DNA of 64,000 nucleotides from SHXR01 sp046160305 (GTDB lineage Bacteria; Pseudomonadota; Gammaproteobacteria; Burkholderiales; SG8-39). The position numbers and the translations under genes are program-made. Below, piece by piece: positions 17,196-26,655 of this stretch. Every line of letters starts with the position of its first letter. The stretch's first letter is position 1. The stretch covers positions 1 to 64,000 of the forward strand of contig JBJXGX010000302.1 of the NCBI GenBank assembly GCA_046160305.1, written 5' to 3'. Below the pieces are notes generated by a model, which saw nothing but the letters and a program-made list of their open reading frames with translations, was not told the origin of the DNA and did not search any database.

Positions 17196-18071
17196 ATGCC
17201 AACCCGATTCGAAGTCGATATCGAGGAAGTCGAATACCTGCGCCACGGCGGCAAAGGCTATCTTGCCCGCGTGTTCAAGCCGCGCGGCAAGGGCCCGTTT
17301 CCGATGGTCATGGACATCCATGGCGGCGCGTGGGTCGATGGACACCGCGCGCAGAACGATTCGATCAATCGCCCGGTCGCCGAGGGCGGCGTGGTCGTCG
17401 TATCGATCGACTTTCGCTGTCCGCCGGAAGCGACTTATCCCGCCTCGGTGGCCGATGTCAACTATGGGATCCGCTGGCTCAAGTCGCAGGCGGCGCGCTT
17501 CAATTCACATCCCGATAGGGTGGGTGTCATGGGAACATCGAGCGGCGGGCATCTTGCCGTGCTTGCAGCGATGAAACCGAACGACCCGCGCTATTGCGCG
17601 GTGCCCTTGCCCGCCGCGCCACAACTCGATGCCAAGGTGCGTTATGTCGTGACGCTCTGGCCGGTGATCTGTCCTCTTGGGCGATACAAGGACCACACCG
17701 CGCGACCCGTCGGCGATCCGGCGTACCAGGGTCGAGGCGACGCTGCCCAGCGACAACTCCGGTACTGGCTCACCGAGGACGCGATGGCCGAGGGCAGCCC
17801 CAACCTCGCGCTGCAACGCGGGGACAAGATTGCGCTGCCGAATATCCTGTACCTCCAAAGCCCGCTCGACGTCATGCATCCACGACAATGTCTGGACGAG
17901 TTCGTCGCGGGCTATCGCAAGGCCGGCGGCGATGTGCAGCTCGAACTCTATGAAGGCAAGCCGTACGACCTGATTCGCAGCCAACCGGATTCGGAGACCG
18001 CCCGGACGCAGGTGAGGAAGATGATTGATTTCATCCATAAGCATGCGGCGAGCAGTCCGGTGGCGGCATAG
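17196..18071 (+). CDS. Alpha/beta hydrolase (HSL/esterase-like) lacking the usual catalytic His
   Basis: A 291-residue alpha/beta hydrolase. The oxyanion motif DIHGGAW is at residues 40-46 and the nucleophile elbow GTSSGG at 113-118 (Ser115); SPLDVMHP carries a likely acid residue. Where family members place the catalytic His near the C-terminus, this protein has EGKPYDLIR with no His, so activity or the catalytic layout may differ. The ATG at 17196 is preferred because GAGG lies 6 bases upstream; TTG 17181 and ATG 17184 are alternatives. It ends directly before the MFS gene, so the two form an operon. Confidence 0.82.
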   Translation: MPTRFEVDIEEVEYLRHGGKGYLARVFKPRGKGPFPMVMDIHGGAWVDGHRAQNDSINRPVAEGGVVVVSIDFRCPPEATYPASVADVNYGIRWLKSQAARFNSHPDRVGVMGTSSGGHLAVLAAMKPNDPRYCAVPLPAAPQLDAKVRYVVTLWPVICPLGRYKDHTARPVGDPAYQGRGDAAQRQLRYWLTEDAMAEGSPNLALQRGDKIALPNILYLQSPLDVMHPRQCLDEFVAGYRKAGGDVQLELYEGKPYDLIRSQPDSETARTQVRKMIDFIHKHAASSPVAA

Positions 18072-19346
18072 GTGAATTCCCCGGCGCCGCGCGCCTTTGC
18101 GGCGCTACGCAATCCCCAGTACCGCAATTTCTTCATCTGCTCCACGTTCGCGACCACCGCGGACAGCATGGAGCATGTCGTCAGCTACTGGATCCTGTAC
18201 CAGCTGTTCAGCTCACCGACACTCGGTGGCGTAGCCGTCTTGACCCATTGGTTGCCGTTTCTGTTCTTCTCGGTGTACGCCGGGTCGCTCGCGGACCGCT
18301 TCGACCCGCGGCGCCTGATCCAGATCTCCCAGGCCTTGATGATGTTGGTGTCGCTCGGATGGGCGATCGCCATCCTGACGGGCTCGCTGACCGAATGGGT
18401 CGCGGTCTTGCTCCTGATGATGCATGGTACGTTCGGTGTGATGACGGTGCCGGCGTCGCAGCTCGTCGTCCATGAAATGGTGGGCCGGAGCGACCTGCAG
18501 AGCGCGGTGAGGACGAACGCGTCGTCGAGACATCTGGGCTGGCTGCTCGGACCCGCGATCGGCGGCGCGCTGATGTTGGCGACAAGCCCCGCCATCGCCC
18601 TCTTCGTCAATATGGCGTTTTATCTGCCGGTTGTGACGTGGGCGATCGTGACGCGCCGCCGGAAGCGGCGCGAAGCGGCTGCGGCAAGGTCCGATGATGC
18701 AGACATTGCCGTGGCGCCCGCTCCCGCGCCGGCCCGCACCGGCGGCTTTGCGGAAGTGGCCGATACGCTCCGGCGCGTCGCGAGCGATCGGGTCATTTTC
18801 GCGATGGTGATCCTCGCCGGCGGTGCGGCACTCTTCGTCGGGAATGCGTACCAGCCGCAGATGCCGGAATTCGCGCACGACCTCGGCGGCGGCCACGATC
18901 ACAATGCCGGCATTTTCTACACCATGCTGCTCTCGGCCGATGCGATCGGGGCCATCACCGCCGTCATCGTGCTGGAGAGTCGCGGGCTGCTGAAGCCCCA
19001 TCCGCGCACGGCAATCATTCTCACGGTGTTATGGTGCCTCGCGCTGACGGGATTCGCCGTGACGACGGTGTATCCGCTTGCGATCGCGCTGATGTTCGCG
19101 GCCGGATTTCTCAATCTCTCGTTCAACGCGATGGCGCAGACGCTCGTCCAGATGCGCGCACCGGCGGAGGTCCGCGGACGCATCGTCGGACTCTTCGCGA
19201 CAGCGAGCCTCGGTCTGCGTGCATTCAGCGGCGTCACGGTCGGTGTCGTGGGCGGCCTGATCGGCATCCACTGGTCGCTCGCGGCGAGCGCGATGGCGCT
19301 GCTCGCGACAGCCGTGGTATTGCTCGCACTGTCGATGCGGCGGTAG
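18072..19346 (+). CDS. MFS transporter (EntS/TIGR00900-like exporter)
   Basis: A 424-residue major facilitator with about twelve membrane helices. The loop 2-3 motif appears as GSLADRFDPRR, characteristic of the MFS_3/EntS group. A long hydrophilic loop near residues 195-235 separates the halves. The GTG start follows the hydrolase stop with no gap. Substrate unknown; operon context suggests export of a product or substrate of the adjacent hydrolases. Confidence 0.87.
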   Translation: MNSPAPRAFAALRNPQYRNFFICSTFATTADSMEHVVSYWILYQLFSSPTLGGVAVLTHWLPFLFFSVYAGSLADRFDPRRLIQISQALMMLVSLGWAIAILTGSLTEWVAVLLLMMHGTFGVMTVPASQLVVHEMVGRSDLQSAVRTNASSRHLGWLLGPAIGGALMLATSPAIALFVNMAFYLPVVTWAIVTRRRKRREAAAARSDDADIAVAPAPAPARTGGFAEVADTLRRVASDRVIFAMVILAGGAALFVGNAYQPQMPEFAHDLGGGHDHNAGIFYTMLLSADAIGAITAVIVLESRGLLKPHPRTAIILTVLWCLALTGFAVTTVYPLAIALMFAAGFLNLSFNAMAQTLVQMRAPAEVRGRIVGLFATASLGLRAFSGVTVGVVGGLIGIHWSLAASAMALLATAVVLLALSMRR

Positions 19347-19432
19347 ATTCGCGAATCGACAACCCGCGCGAAGTACGCGGGGTTGCGATCGAAAGACAAA
19401 CATCACCCGTAATCCGACCAGGAGATACCCTT

Positions 19433-20323
19433 ATGCCGAGTTCGCCCGTCAGTCTCTATAGCGAAGGTGTCCGCCTGTCGGGCGATCTGTTCTTGCCGGA
19501 GGACTTGCGGCCCGGCGAGAAGCGGGCGGGCATCGTGCTGTGCCATGGCTATACCGGCGTTCGGAATCTGTATCTGCCTGACAACGCCCGCGTCCTCAAT
19601 GAGGCCGGCTATGTCGTGCTGACTTTCGACTACAAGGGCTGGGGTGACAGCGATGGTCCGAAATCGCGCCTCTCGCCTTATGGGCGAGTGATCGACGCCC
19701 AAGCGGCACTCACCTTTCTCGCGGCGCAGCCGATGGTCGATCCCGAGCGCTTGGGCCTCTACGGCACGAGCTACGGCGGCGCGACGGTGGTGTGGACCAC
19801 GGCAGTCGATCCACGTGTGAAGGCAGTGGTCTCGGTGGTGGGTGTCGGGCATGGCAAGCGTTGGATGCGCAGCGTGCGACGACCCGACGAATTCGCGGAC
19901 CTGCTGAAACGTTCAGCGGCGGACCGCGTGCAACGGGTCATGACGGGCAAGTCCGCGTTTGTCGATCGCACCTCCATCCTTTTGCCTGACCGGCAATCGG
20001 CGGAGCTGGCCGCCGCGGCGCGTCGTGGGAATCCCGGTGCGGTGAGCGAGATCCCGATGGAGTTCATCGATGACACGCTGGAATTCCACCCCGAGTGGGT
20101 GGTCGACAAGATCGCCCCGCGTCCGGTGCTGTTCATCACCACCGACGATGACCGCCTCGTGCCGCAGGACGAAAGCGAGGCGCTCTACGCGCGCGCCGGC
20201 GAACCGAAGAAGCTCATCGTGCTGAAAGGCTGGGGCCACTACGAGGTCTATTCAGGCGAGGCGTTCCGCCAGGTCATGGCAGCGACGCTTTCCTGGTACC
20301 GGCAATATCTGCCGGCGCGGTAG
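19433..20323 (+). CDS. Alpha/beta hydrolase (dienelactone/acetyl-esterase type)
   Basis: A 296-residue hydrolase with a full triad: the nucleophile in GTSYGG, the acid in ITTDDDRLVP and the His in GWGHYEVY. HGYTG provides the oxyanion region. The ATG at 19433 has GGAGA about 8 bases upstream; the open frame extends far upstream only because of high GC. It follows the MFS gene by 86 bases. Substrate not predictable. Confidence 0.87.
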   Translation: MPSSPVSLYSEGVRLSGDLFLPEDLRPGEKRAGIVLCHGYTGVRNLYLPDNARVLNEAGYVVLTFDYKGWGDSDGPKSRLSPYGRVIDAQAALTFLAAQPMVDPERLGLYGTSYGGATVVWTTAVDPRVKAVVSVVGVGHGKRWMRSVRRPDEFADLLKRSAADRVQRVMTGKSAFVDRTSILLPDRQSAELAAAARRGNPGAVSEIPMEFIDDTLEFHPEWVVDKIAPRPVLFITTDDDRLVPQDESEALYARAGEPKKLIVLKGWGHYEVYSGEAFRQVMAATLSWYRQYLPAR

Positions 20324-20416
20324 TGCGCTCGGGATCGGCCCGCTAGTCCGGGTCGCCAGCAAAATCCGCCCCACTCTTGCATACTCACTACTGCCTGCCC
20401 CGCCCGAAGGATTCCC

Positions 20417-21259
20417 ATGTCAGCCACCGCTTCCGCCACGCGCTCGTCGACCCCCGTGCAAGGCACCATGACATTCCTCGTCGACACCGGCGAGAAACCG
20501 GTGACCTACCCGGACCAGCAGATGCCGGCCGGCGCGCGCATGACCGGCACCTATGAGGACCGCCTGGTCACGCTCAACGATGGCCGCGTGATTCGCGATC
20601 AGCTGAGTCTCGATAAGCAAGGGTTCGTTCTCCTCGACAATCCGTCCCGCGCCAAGAATTTCTACGACGAGGAAGAGCTGCGCGCCGTGTGCTATCCGGA
20701 AGTCGACGCGCTGCTTCGCAAGATCACTGGTGCGAACAAGGTCGTCATCTTCGATCACACGATTCGCGTCGAAGATCTCGACAAGCGCAAGGCACGCAAC
20801 GTCCGGGCGCCCGTGCCCTCGGTGCACAACGACTACACCGATTGGTCAGCGCCCAAGCGCGTTCGCGACCTGCTGCCCGCCGACGAGGCCGAAGAGCGGC
20901 TGAAAGGACGTTTCCTGTTTCTGAACGTCTGGCGGCCGATTCAAGGGCCCGTCGAATCGTTTCCGCTCGTGCTCTGCGACGCCCATTCGATGGGGCCGCG
21001 CGATATGGTTGCGGCCGATCACATTTACGACGGCGGCCGTCGCGGTGAAACATATCGCATGGCGTTCAATCCGAGTCAGCACTGGTACTACTTCCCGCGC
21101 ATGCGCACCGACGAGGTGGTGATCATCAAATGCTTCGACTCGATGACCGATGGGCGCGCGCGCTACTCGGGGCACGGTGCGGCACGCCTCACGACGCCGC
21201 CGCCACCAGGGGCGTTGCCACGCGAGAGCATCGAGATCCGAACGGTAGTGTTTCTTTAG
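20417..21259 (+). CDS. CmcJ/NvfI-family oxygenase-like protein
   Basis: A 280-residue protein of the CmcJ/NvfI/AsaB group, iron-dependent oxygenase-like proteins known from cephamycin, novofumigatonin and aspergillic-acid type pathways. A possible facial triad is visible: His137 and Asp139 in VHNDY, and His222 in QHWYYFP. The region LNVWRPIQGPVES and the end block MTDGRARYSGHGA are typical. ATG start. It stands alone, 93 bases after a hydrolase gene, with no biosynthetic neighbours that reveal its substrate. Confidence 0.8.
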   Translation: MSATASATRSSTPVQGTMTFLVDTGEKPVTYPDQQMPAGARMTGTYEDRLVTLNDGRVIRDQLSLDKQGFVLLDNPSRAKNFYDEEELRAVCYPEVDALLRKITGANKVVIFDHTIRVEDLDKRKARNVRAPVPSVHNDYTDWSAPKRVRDLLPADEAEERLKGRFLFLNVWRPIQGPVESFPLVLCDAHSMGPRDMVAADHIYDGGRRGETYRMAFNPSQHWYYFPRMRTDEVVIIKCFDSMTDGRARYSGHGAARLTTPPPPGALPRESIEIRTVVFL

Positions 21260-21364
21260 TATCCCGCCTTGTATCGGGACAAGTCCCGCGTGGCGCCTAC
21301 TTGCCGAGTTTGCGATCAAGCCTCCGTTCGCCCTGAGCGGTTCAAAGGCTAACGCAGGCGCACC

Positions 21365-21895
21365 TTACACGACGCCCGTGATCCCGAGAACCGCTGCACC
21401 GAGCAGGATCCAAACGAAATTGAGGCGGGTCGCCAGCGCGATTCCTGCGGCAATCGTCGCGACCGCGAGGCTCGCCCAATCCGGTGTCGCGTTGCGCAGA
21501 AGAATGTAGCCGCTCGCAAGGACGATACCGATCGCAACCGGTGCAAGGCCGCGTTGCACCACCGTGCGCCACCGCGCGCCTTTGAAGCGCCCCCAGAATC
21601 GATGCACATAGAACATGCCGACCGACGACGGCCCGCATAAGCCGATGGTCGCGACCAGTGCGCCGGGGAGTCCCGCCACTCGCCAGCCGAGCAGGCTCGC
21701 GAAAATCGCGTTCGGGCCGGGCGCAGCCTGCGCAATGGCGATCAGCGCGACGAATTCCGGTCCGCTGATCCACTGATTCACTTCCACGAATTCCCGGTAG
21801 ATGTCGGGCAGCGCCGTCGTGGCACCACCGATCGTGAGAAACGACATCAGAAAAAAGAATCCGCCGAGCCCGACAAGTGAGATGTCGTCGTTCAT
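21365..21895 (-). CDS. Chromate transporter half-protein (second gene of pair)
   Basis: A 176-residue CHR-family membrane protein with about five helices; the N-terminal GGATTALPDIYREFV and PGPNAI blocks match the family. Short-chain CHR proteins act as heteromeric pairs and export chromate by anion exchange. The ATG overlaps the stop of its partner as ATGA. Whether chromate is the true substrate is not certain. Confidence 0.87.
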   Translation of the reverse strand: MNDDISLVGLGGFFFLMSFLTIGGATTALPDIYREFVEVNQWISGPEFVALIAIAQAAPGPNAIFASLLGWRVAGLPGALVATIGLCGPSSVGMFYVHRFWGRFKGARWRTVVQRGLAPVAIGIVLASGYILLRNATPDWASLAVATIAAGIALATRLNFVWILLGAAVLGITGVV

Positions 21896-22446
21896 CGCTT
21901 GGCGGCTCCGCGCAGGGTCCACCACGAAAGACCGATGCCGATCGCTGCAAGCACCGGCAGCACCTGGAACAACGGCCAGCGCATGAGCCCGATCAGAATA
22001 AAGCCGATGAGTACGATCAGGACTTTCCACGGCCGCCGGATTTCCGCGAAGGCCATCTTGAGTCCGGTTGCCACCATGAGCCCTGCGGCAGCGGGCGCGA
22101 GACCCCGAACGATGCCCTGCGTGACCGGAATTTCGCCGAACCGGACATACAGCGAACCAAGGGTCAGTACGATGGCGATCGGTGCGAGCATAAGGCCGAC
22201 GAAGGAGATCAGCGAACCGACGGGCCCGTGGTAGCGATCACCCACTGCGATCGAAACGTTGATGACATTGGGGCCTGGAAGCACCTGCCCGATCGACAAG
22301 AGCTCGGTGAACTCAGGGCCGGTGAGCCAACCGCGATCCTCGACCAGGACACGCCGCGCGACCGCGAGAACGCCGCCGAAACCGGTCAAACCAATCTGCA
22401 TCCACCCAAGAAAAAGGGCGCGCCGGGTCATGAGGGGTGGACTCAT
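21892..22446 (-). CDS. Chromate transporter half-protein (first gene of pair)
   Basis: A 184-residue CHR-family half with the family opener FLGWMQIGLTGFGG, the GWLTGPEF block and the PGPNVINVS motif. Its stop overlaps the start of the second half by four bases. The pair is transcribed leftward, divergent from the thiolase-like gene. Confidence 0.87.
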   Translation of the reverse strand: MSPPLMTRRALFLGWMQIGLTGFGGVLAVARRVLVEDRGWLTGPEFTELLSIGQVLPGPNVINVSIAVGDRYHGPVGSLISFVGLMLAPIAIVLTLGSLYVRFGEIPVTQGIVRGLAPAAAGLMVATGLKMAFAEIRRPWKVLIVLIGFILIGLMRWPLFQVLPVLAAIGIGLSWWTLRGAAKR

Positions 22447-22598
22447 TGCTGCAAATGCAGTACGCGAAAGTATTGAGAAATACGTGTCATGCCTGGAGCG
22501 TACGGGTCGCCTGGATTCGCTGCAACCATTGCGTCATACCGACCGGATTTCCTGACTGGTTGTAGAGTCTACGTACTATTCACTTGAGCCCAGCCTTC

Positions 22599-23807
22599 AT
22601 GCGCCCCGCCCACATCCCGTACGGTGCCTATTGGTCGACGCCCTTCGCGCGCTGGCAAGGCAGCCTCTCCCATCTGCATCCGCTCGAACTCGCGGCGCAT
22701 GTCGCCCGGGCCGAGCTCGCGAAACGTCGGATCACGCCGGATGTATTCGATTATGGTGTGCTCGGATACACCGTCCCCTCACCGAATTGCTTCTATGGAT
22801 TACCCTGGGTGACCGCGATGCTTGGAGCCCCGCATGTCGGTGGCCCATCGGTGAATCAGGCGTGCGCGACCTCCGCGCGTGTGTTGCAAATGGCCACGCA
22901 GGAAGTGAGCGAAGGCGGTGCGGACTGCGCATTGCTGATCACGGCCGACAAATTGTCGAATGGCCCGCATCTCTACTTCCCGCACCCGGGTGGGCCGGGC
23001 GGCACCGGCGGACATGAAGATTGGGTGCTCGACAATTTTTCGAAAGACCCCTATGCCCAGTGCGCGATGATCCAGACCGCCGAGAACGTCGCGAAGAAAT
23101 TCGGCATCAGTACCGCCGAACAGCATGACGTGGTCGCGCATCGCTATCGACAGTATGACGACGCGCGTGCAAGCGAGGGCGCATTCCATAAACGCTTCAT
23201 GACGCTGCCCTTCGAGATACCGGATGCCAAGTTCAAGAAGCCGATCAAGACGCTTGCGTGCGACGAAGGCATCCACGCCACGACGGCGGCCGGCCTCGCG
23301 GAACTACGCCCGGTGCAGCCAGGCGGCACGGTCACCTACGGCGGACAGACCCATCCGGCCGATGGCAACGCATGCATGGTGGTCACCACGCGCGACAAGG
23401 CACGCGACCTTGCAACCGACCCGAAGATTTCCGTCCGCGTTCTCGGATTCGGTCTGGCGCGCACGGAGAAAGCGTTCATGCCCCAGGCGCCGGTTCCGGC
23501 ATCGAGGCGTGCCCTCGACGCTGCAAACCTTTCGATCCGGGATATCGACTGCGTGAAGTCGCACAACCCGTTCGCGGTCAACGATATCGTGTTCAGTCGT
23601 GAAACCGGATTCGACTGGCGGAAGATGAACAACTACGGCTGCTCGCTCGTCTGGGGACATCCGCAAGGACCCACCGGCCTGCGCGCGGTCATCGAGCTCA
23701 TCGAAGAGCTTGCAATGCGTGGCGGGGGACGAGGGCTCTTCCACGGATGCGCGGCAGGTGATACCGCGATGGCGTTGGTAGTCGAGGTATCGGACATTTA
23801 TGCCTAA
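22599..23807 (+). CDS. Thiolase-family acetyl-CoA acyltransferase-like protein
   Basis: A 402-residue thiolase-fold protein. The acyl-accepting Cys sits in NQACATSARV, the His in WGHPQGPTG, and a second Cys in HGCAAGDTA. The canonical NEAFA motif is replaced by HNPFAVND, as in thiolase-like proteins that are distant from FadA/PhaA. I start at the ATG at 22599; a TTG 15 bases upstream is possible. It stands alone between divergent and unrelated genes. A catabolic thiolysis role is the default; the substrate is unknown. Confidence 0.82.
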   Translation: MRPAHIPYGAYWSTPFARWQGSLSHLHPLELAAHVARAELAKRRITPDVFDYGVLGYTVPSPNCFYGLPWVTAMLGAPHVGGPSVNQACATSARVLQMATQEVSEGGADCALLITADKLSNGPHLYFPHPGGPGGTGGHEDWVLDNFSKDPYAQCAMIQTAENVAKKFGISTAEQHDVVAHRYRQYDDARASEGAFHKRFMTLPFEIPDAKFKKPIKTLACDEGIHATTAAGLAELRPVQPGGTVTYGGQTHPADGNACMVVTTRDKARDLATDPKISVRVLGFGLARTEKAFMPQAPVPASRRALDAANLSIRDIDCVKSHNPFAVNDIVFSRETGFDWRKMNNYGCSLVWGHPQGPTGLRAVIELIEELAMRGGGRGLFHGCAAGDTAMALVVEVSDIYA

Positions 23808-24080
23808 GGGTGCACCGCACGGAATGCACTGCGTCGCTGTAAAGCCCGGCTTGGCGATGGCATTGTGATCGCGTCGCCGAACAAGTGACCGGAGCGGTAC
23901 GCGTGGCTGATGGCGGCATGGCGCCGTCGGATCGGTTAGCGCCACGGATCTGATGGCAAGGGTCGGTACCGCGCGCGAATCGCCGGGCCCGTGCACTAGT
24001 GGCGCCACCCTCTTGTTCAACGCTTCGTTCGCGGTACGCAATGCCGATCTGGATGATGATCGCCCTCCAGGACATTGTCC

Positions 24081-25094
24081 GTGACGCCTACCGAGCCAAA
24101 CGCCTCGCCGAAAGCGCGACGACCCGCGCGACTTGCCGCGCCGTTCATCGACTTCAGGGACGCGTCGCTACCATGCCTCGACGCCCTCAGAACCTCGATC
24201 GGATTCGATCTGTGGATGGTTACCCGCGCAAGGGGCAATGACCTCATCGTGCTCTCGGTGCTCGACCGGTTCTATGGCATCAAGGCGGGGGATGCACTGC
24301 TTTGGAGCGACTCGTTGTGCAGCAGGATGCTCGCAGGCGATGGCCCGCGCATCGCGCCGGCGACCCGCAACATTGCCGCTTATGCCGACGCAGGTTTCTC
24401 GACGACCTATCGGATCGCCGCGTATATCGGAATCCCCATCGCGACGGGCACCGGTACGTTCATCGGAACCCTGTGCGCCTTCAATTCGGTTGCGATGGAA
24501 GAGGACATCACCCGCCACGAAGCCCTGATCGAAGCGAACGCACGAATGCTGGCGACATTGCTCGATCGCGAACGGGCGAGCGCCGACGAATCGCGTCAGG
24601 CCGAACAGGTGGAAGCGAAAATGTACCTCGATCGCGAGACGGGTGTTCAGACAGAGCCCGGGTGGCGCGAACTCCTGACCGGCGAGGAAAGTCGATGCAC
24701 GCAGCTCGGACACGGCGTCGGTGTGATCGTCGTGAGCCTCGATGATCTTGGCGATACGCGGACAAGGGTGGGCCGGCCGCCCAACGATTGGATATTGCGC
24801 CGCGGTGTCGAAATCGTACGGATCCATCTCCCGCACGAGGCGATCATCGCCCGTATCGGCGTCTCGCAGCTCGTGGCGATTGTTCAAGCGCCCGACGGTG
24901 AAGAAGCGACGCAGGAGACCTTGAACGCATTGCACGCCGGACTTGATGACTCCCGGATCAAGCATTCAATGGGATTCAAGATGCGCGATCCACGCGGCGG
25001 CCTCCTGCAGGCCTGGCGCGAGGCGACCATGAGTCTGCATCCGCGCACGAAGCGCGCAGTTGAGCCTGCGTCCGCGCACGAAGCGCGCAGTTGA
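24081..25094 (+). CDS. GAF-domain protein with degenerate GGDEF domain
   Basis: A 337-residue cytoplasmic sensor-like protein. A GAF domain spans about residues 25-165 (FIDFRDASLP through FIGTLCAFNS), a short coiled linker follows, and then a GGDEF-like fold opens with DRETGVQTEPGWREL. The signature itself reads RIGVSQLV instead of RxGGDEFx, so diguanylate cyclase activity is not expected. The start is the GTG with AGGA 8 bases upstream. Its 3' end carries a 31-bp tandem duplication that alters the last residues. Confidence 0.78.
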   Translation: MTPTEPNASPKARRPARLAAPFIDFRDASLPCLDALRTSIGFDLWMVTRARGNDLIVLSVLDRFYGIKAGDALLWSDSLCSRMLAGDGPRIAPATRNIAAYADAGFSTTYRIAAYIGIPIATGTGTFIGTLCAFNSVAMEEDITRHEALIEANARMLATLLDRERASADESRQAEQVEAKMYLDRETGVQTEPGWRELLTGEESRCTQLGHGVGVIVVSLDDLGDTRTRVGRPPNDWILRRGVEIVRIHLPHEAIIARIGVSQLVAIVQAPDGEEATQETLNALHAGLDDSRIKHSMGFKMRDPRGGLLQAWREATMSLHPRTKRAVEPASAHEARS

Positions 25095-25098
25095 GCCT
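25040..25098 (+). repeat. 31-bp tandem duplication at the end of the GAF gene
   Basis: Two near-identical copies with a period of 31 bases (one mismatch in the surrounding GCA/GCG triplet) cover the last codons of the GAF gene and reach the stop of the convergent ligase gene. Since 31 is not a multiple of three, the second copy is read in a different frame and supplies the present stop codon. Confidence 0.85.
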
Positions 25099-26623
25099 AT
25101 TGCCGGATAGCCCGTTCACGTAGAGCGCGCTTATCGGGCTTGCCGACGGTCGTTTTGGGCAGCGCGTCGAGCCGCGTCACGGATGACGGAATCTTGTACC
25201 GCGCAAGGTTCGCGGCGCAGTGGGCCAGTATTTCATCTTGCGTGGCGAGCGCGCCGTCACGCAGCACCACGAAAGCACACAGACGCTCACCGCGATACGG
25301 ATCGGGGGCGCCGACCGTCGCGGCCTCGATGATCGCCGGATGCATGAACAACACCTCGTCCACTTCACGCGGATAGACGTTGTAGCCGCTCACGATCACC
25401 ATGTCCTTTTTCCGGTCGCGAATCGTAAGATAGCCATCGGCATCGAGTGAACCAACGTCACCCGTATAGAGCCAACCTTCGCGCAGGGCCACTTCGGTCT
25501 CATCGGGTCGCTGCCAGTATCCCTGCATGATCTGCGGGCCGCGTGCGCGAATTTCGCCCACCTCCCCGACAGGCATGACCTGCGTGCCCAGTTCGGTATC
25601 GACGATCTGCACGTCCGTATCGGCAACCGGAATGCCGACCGATCCTGGTTTTCTTGTGCCTTGCACCGGGTTGTAGGTGAGGATCGGCCCTGCTTCCGTC
25701 TGACCATAGCCCTCGTAGATCGGCGCACCGGTCGCAGCCTCCCACCGATTCAAGGTCTCTTCCGATAGTGGCGCCGATCCTGAATAGCAGGTGTGCACGC
25801 GCGACCAGTCGGTCGCGGCGAATCCAGGATCGCTCATGAGACCGATGAAAATCGTCGGGCTGCCGGGAAAAATCGTGATGCGCTCGCGCGCGACCAGGTA
25901 AAGCAGTTCACTCGGCCGGTAGCGGGGCATGATCACCAATGTCCCGGCGCAATAGGCGCTCAGGTACAAACCCATCATCAATCCGTACGCATGGAAGATC
26001 GGCATCGGACAGAGGATGCGCTCGCCCCGAGGGGCATCGGTGGGCAGCAGTCCCTCTCGTTGCGCGACGTTGGCGCACACCGCCCGATGGGTCAGCATGA
26101 CCCCTTTCGATCGCCCGGTCGTGCCGCCGGTGTATTGGATGAACGCGAGATCGTCCGCTGCCGGTGCACGGATGGACAGTGTTTCGCTTCGAGACGAAGG
26201 ATCCGCCCAGCGACCTTCATCCAGATCGATCGCTTCCACGCAAGCGATCTCGATCTGCTTCGAGATTCGCGCTACCTCTTCGACTCGCCTTGAATCGAAA
26301 AGCAAGACCCGCGGCCGGGCATCCTCGATAATCTCAATGAGCTCGCGCTCGGTATAGAGCGGATTGAGCGGGACCACGGTGCCTCCCGCCGCGTGCACCG
26401 CGAACATCGCGATGCAGACTTCGGTGCTATTCGGCAACAGTATTGCGACCCGCTCCCCACGAACACCCAAGGCGTTCAGGCGCGCGCCAACACTGGCCGC
26501 ACGAGCAAGGTAATCACGATAGGTGAGGCGGACAGCACCGCAAATCAGCGCTTCGCGATCGGGATACTCGCGCGCCGACTCGATGAGAATCCGGATAAGG
26601 GACGCATATCGACGCGGCTGCAC
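25097..26623 (-). CDS. Long-chain fatty acyl-CoA synthetase-like AMP ligase
   Basis: A 508-residue adenylate-forming enzyme: QYTGGTTGRSKGVMLTH is the phosphate loop, GYGQTEAGP the A5 motif, YTGDVG the A7 motif and TTVGKPDKRAL holds the catalytic Lys. It converts a carboxylate to its CoA thioester; FadD-like substrates are likely but chain length cannot be read. GTG start with no in-frame ATG nearby. Its 3' end nearly touches the convergent GAF gene. Confidence 0.88.
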   Translation of the reverse strand: MQPRRYASLIRILIESAREYPDREALICGAVRLTYRDYLARAASVGARLNALGVRGERVAILLPNSTEVCIAMFAVHAAGGTVVPLNPLYTERELIEIIEDARPRVLLFDSRRVEEVARISKQIEIACVEAIDLDEGRWADPSSRSETLSIRAPAADDLAFIQYTGGTTGRSKGVMLTHRAVCANVAQREGLLPTDAPRGERILCPMPIFHAYGLMMGLYLSAYCAGTLVIMPRYRPSELLYLVARERITIFPGSPTIFIGLMSDPGFAATDWSRVHTCYSGSAPLSEETLNRWEAATGAPIYEGYGQTEAGPILTYNPVQGTRKPGSVGIPVADTDVQIVDTELGTQVMPVGEVGEIRARGPQIMQGYWQRPDETEVALREGWLYTGDVGSLDADGYLTIRDRKKDMVIVSGYNVYPREVDEVLFMHPAIIEAATVGAPDPYRGERLCAFVVLRDGALATQDEILAHCAANLARYKIPSSVTRLDALPKTTVGKPDKRALRERAIRQ

Positions 26624-26655
26624 GACGGCGGATTCCGATCGGTCCGACGATCGAA

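Noticed and set aside
19031..19432. N-terminal extension of the hydrolase gene at 19433
   Set aside because: The open frame overlaps the upstream MFS gene; a good GGAGA site precedes the ATG at 19433 and homology begins there.
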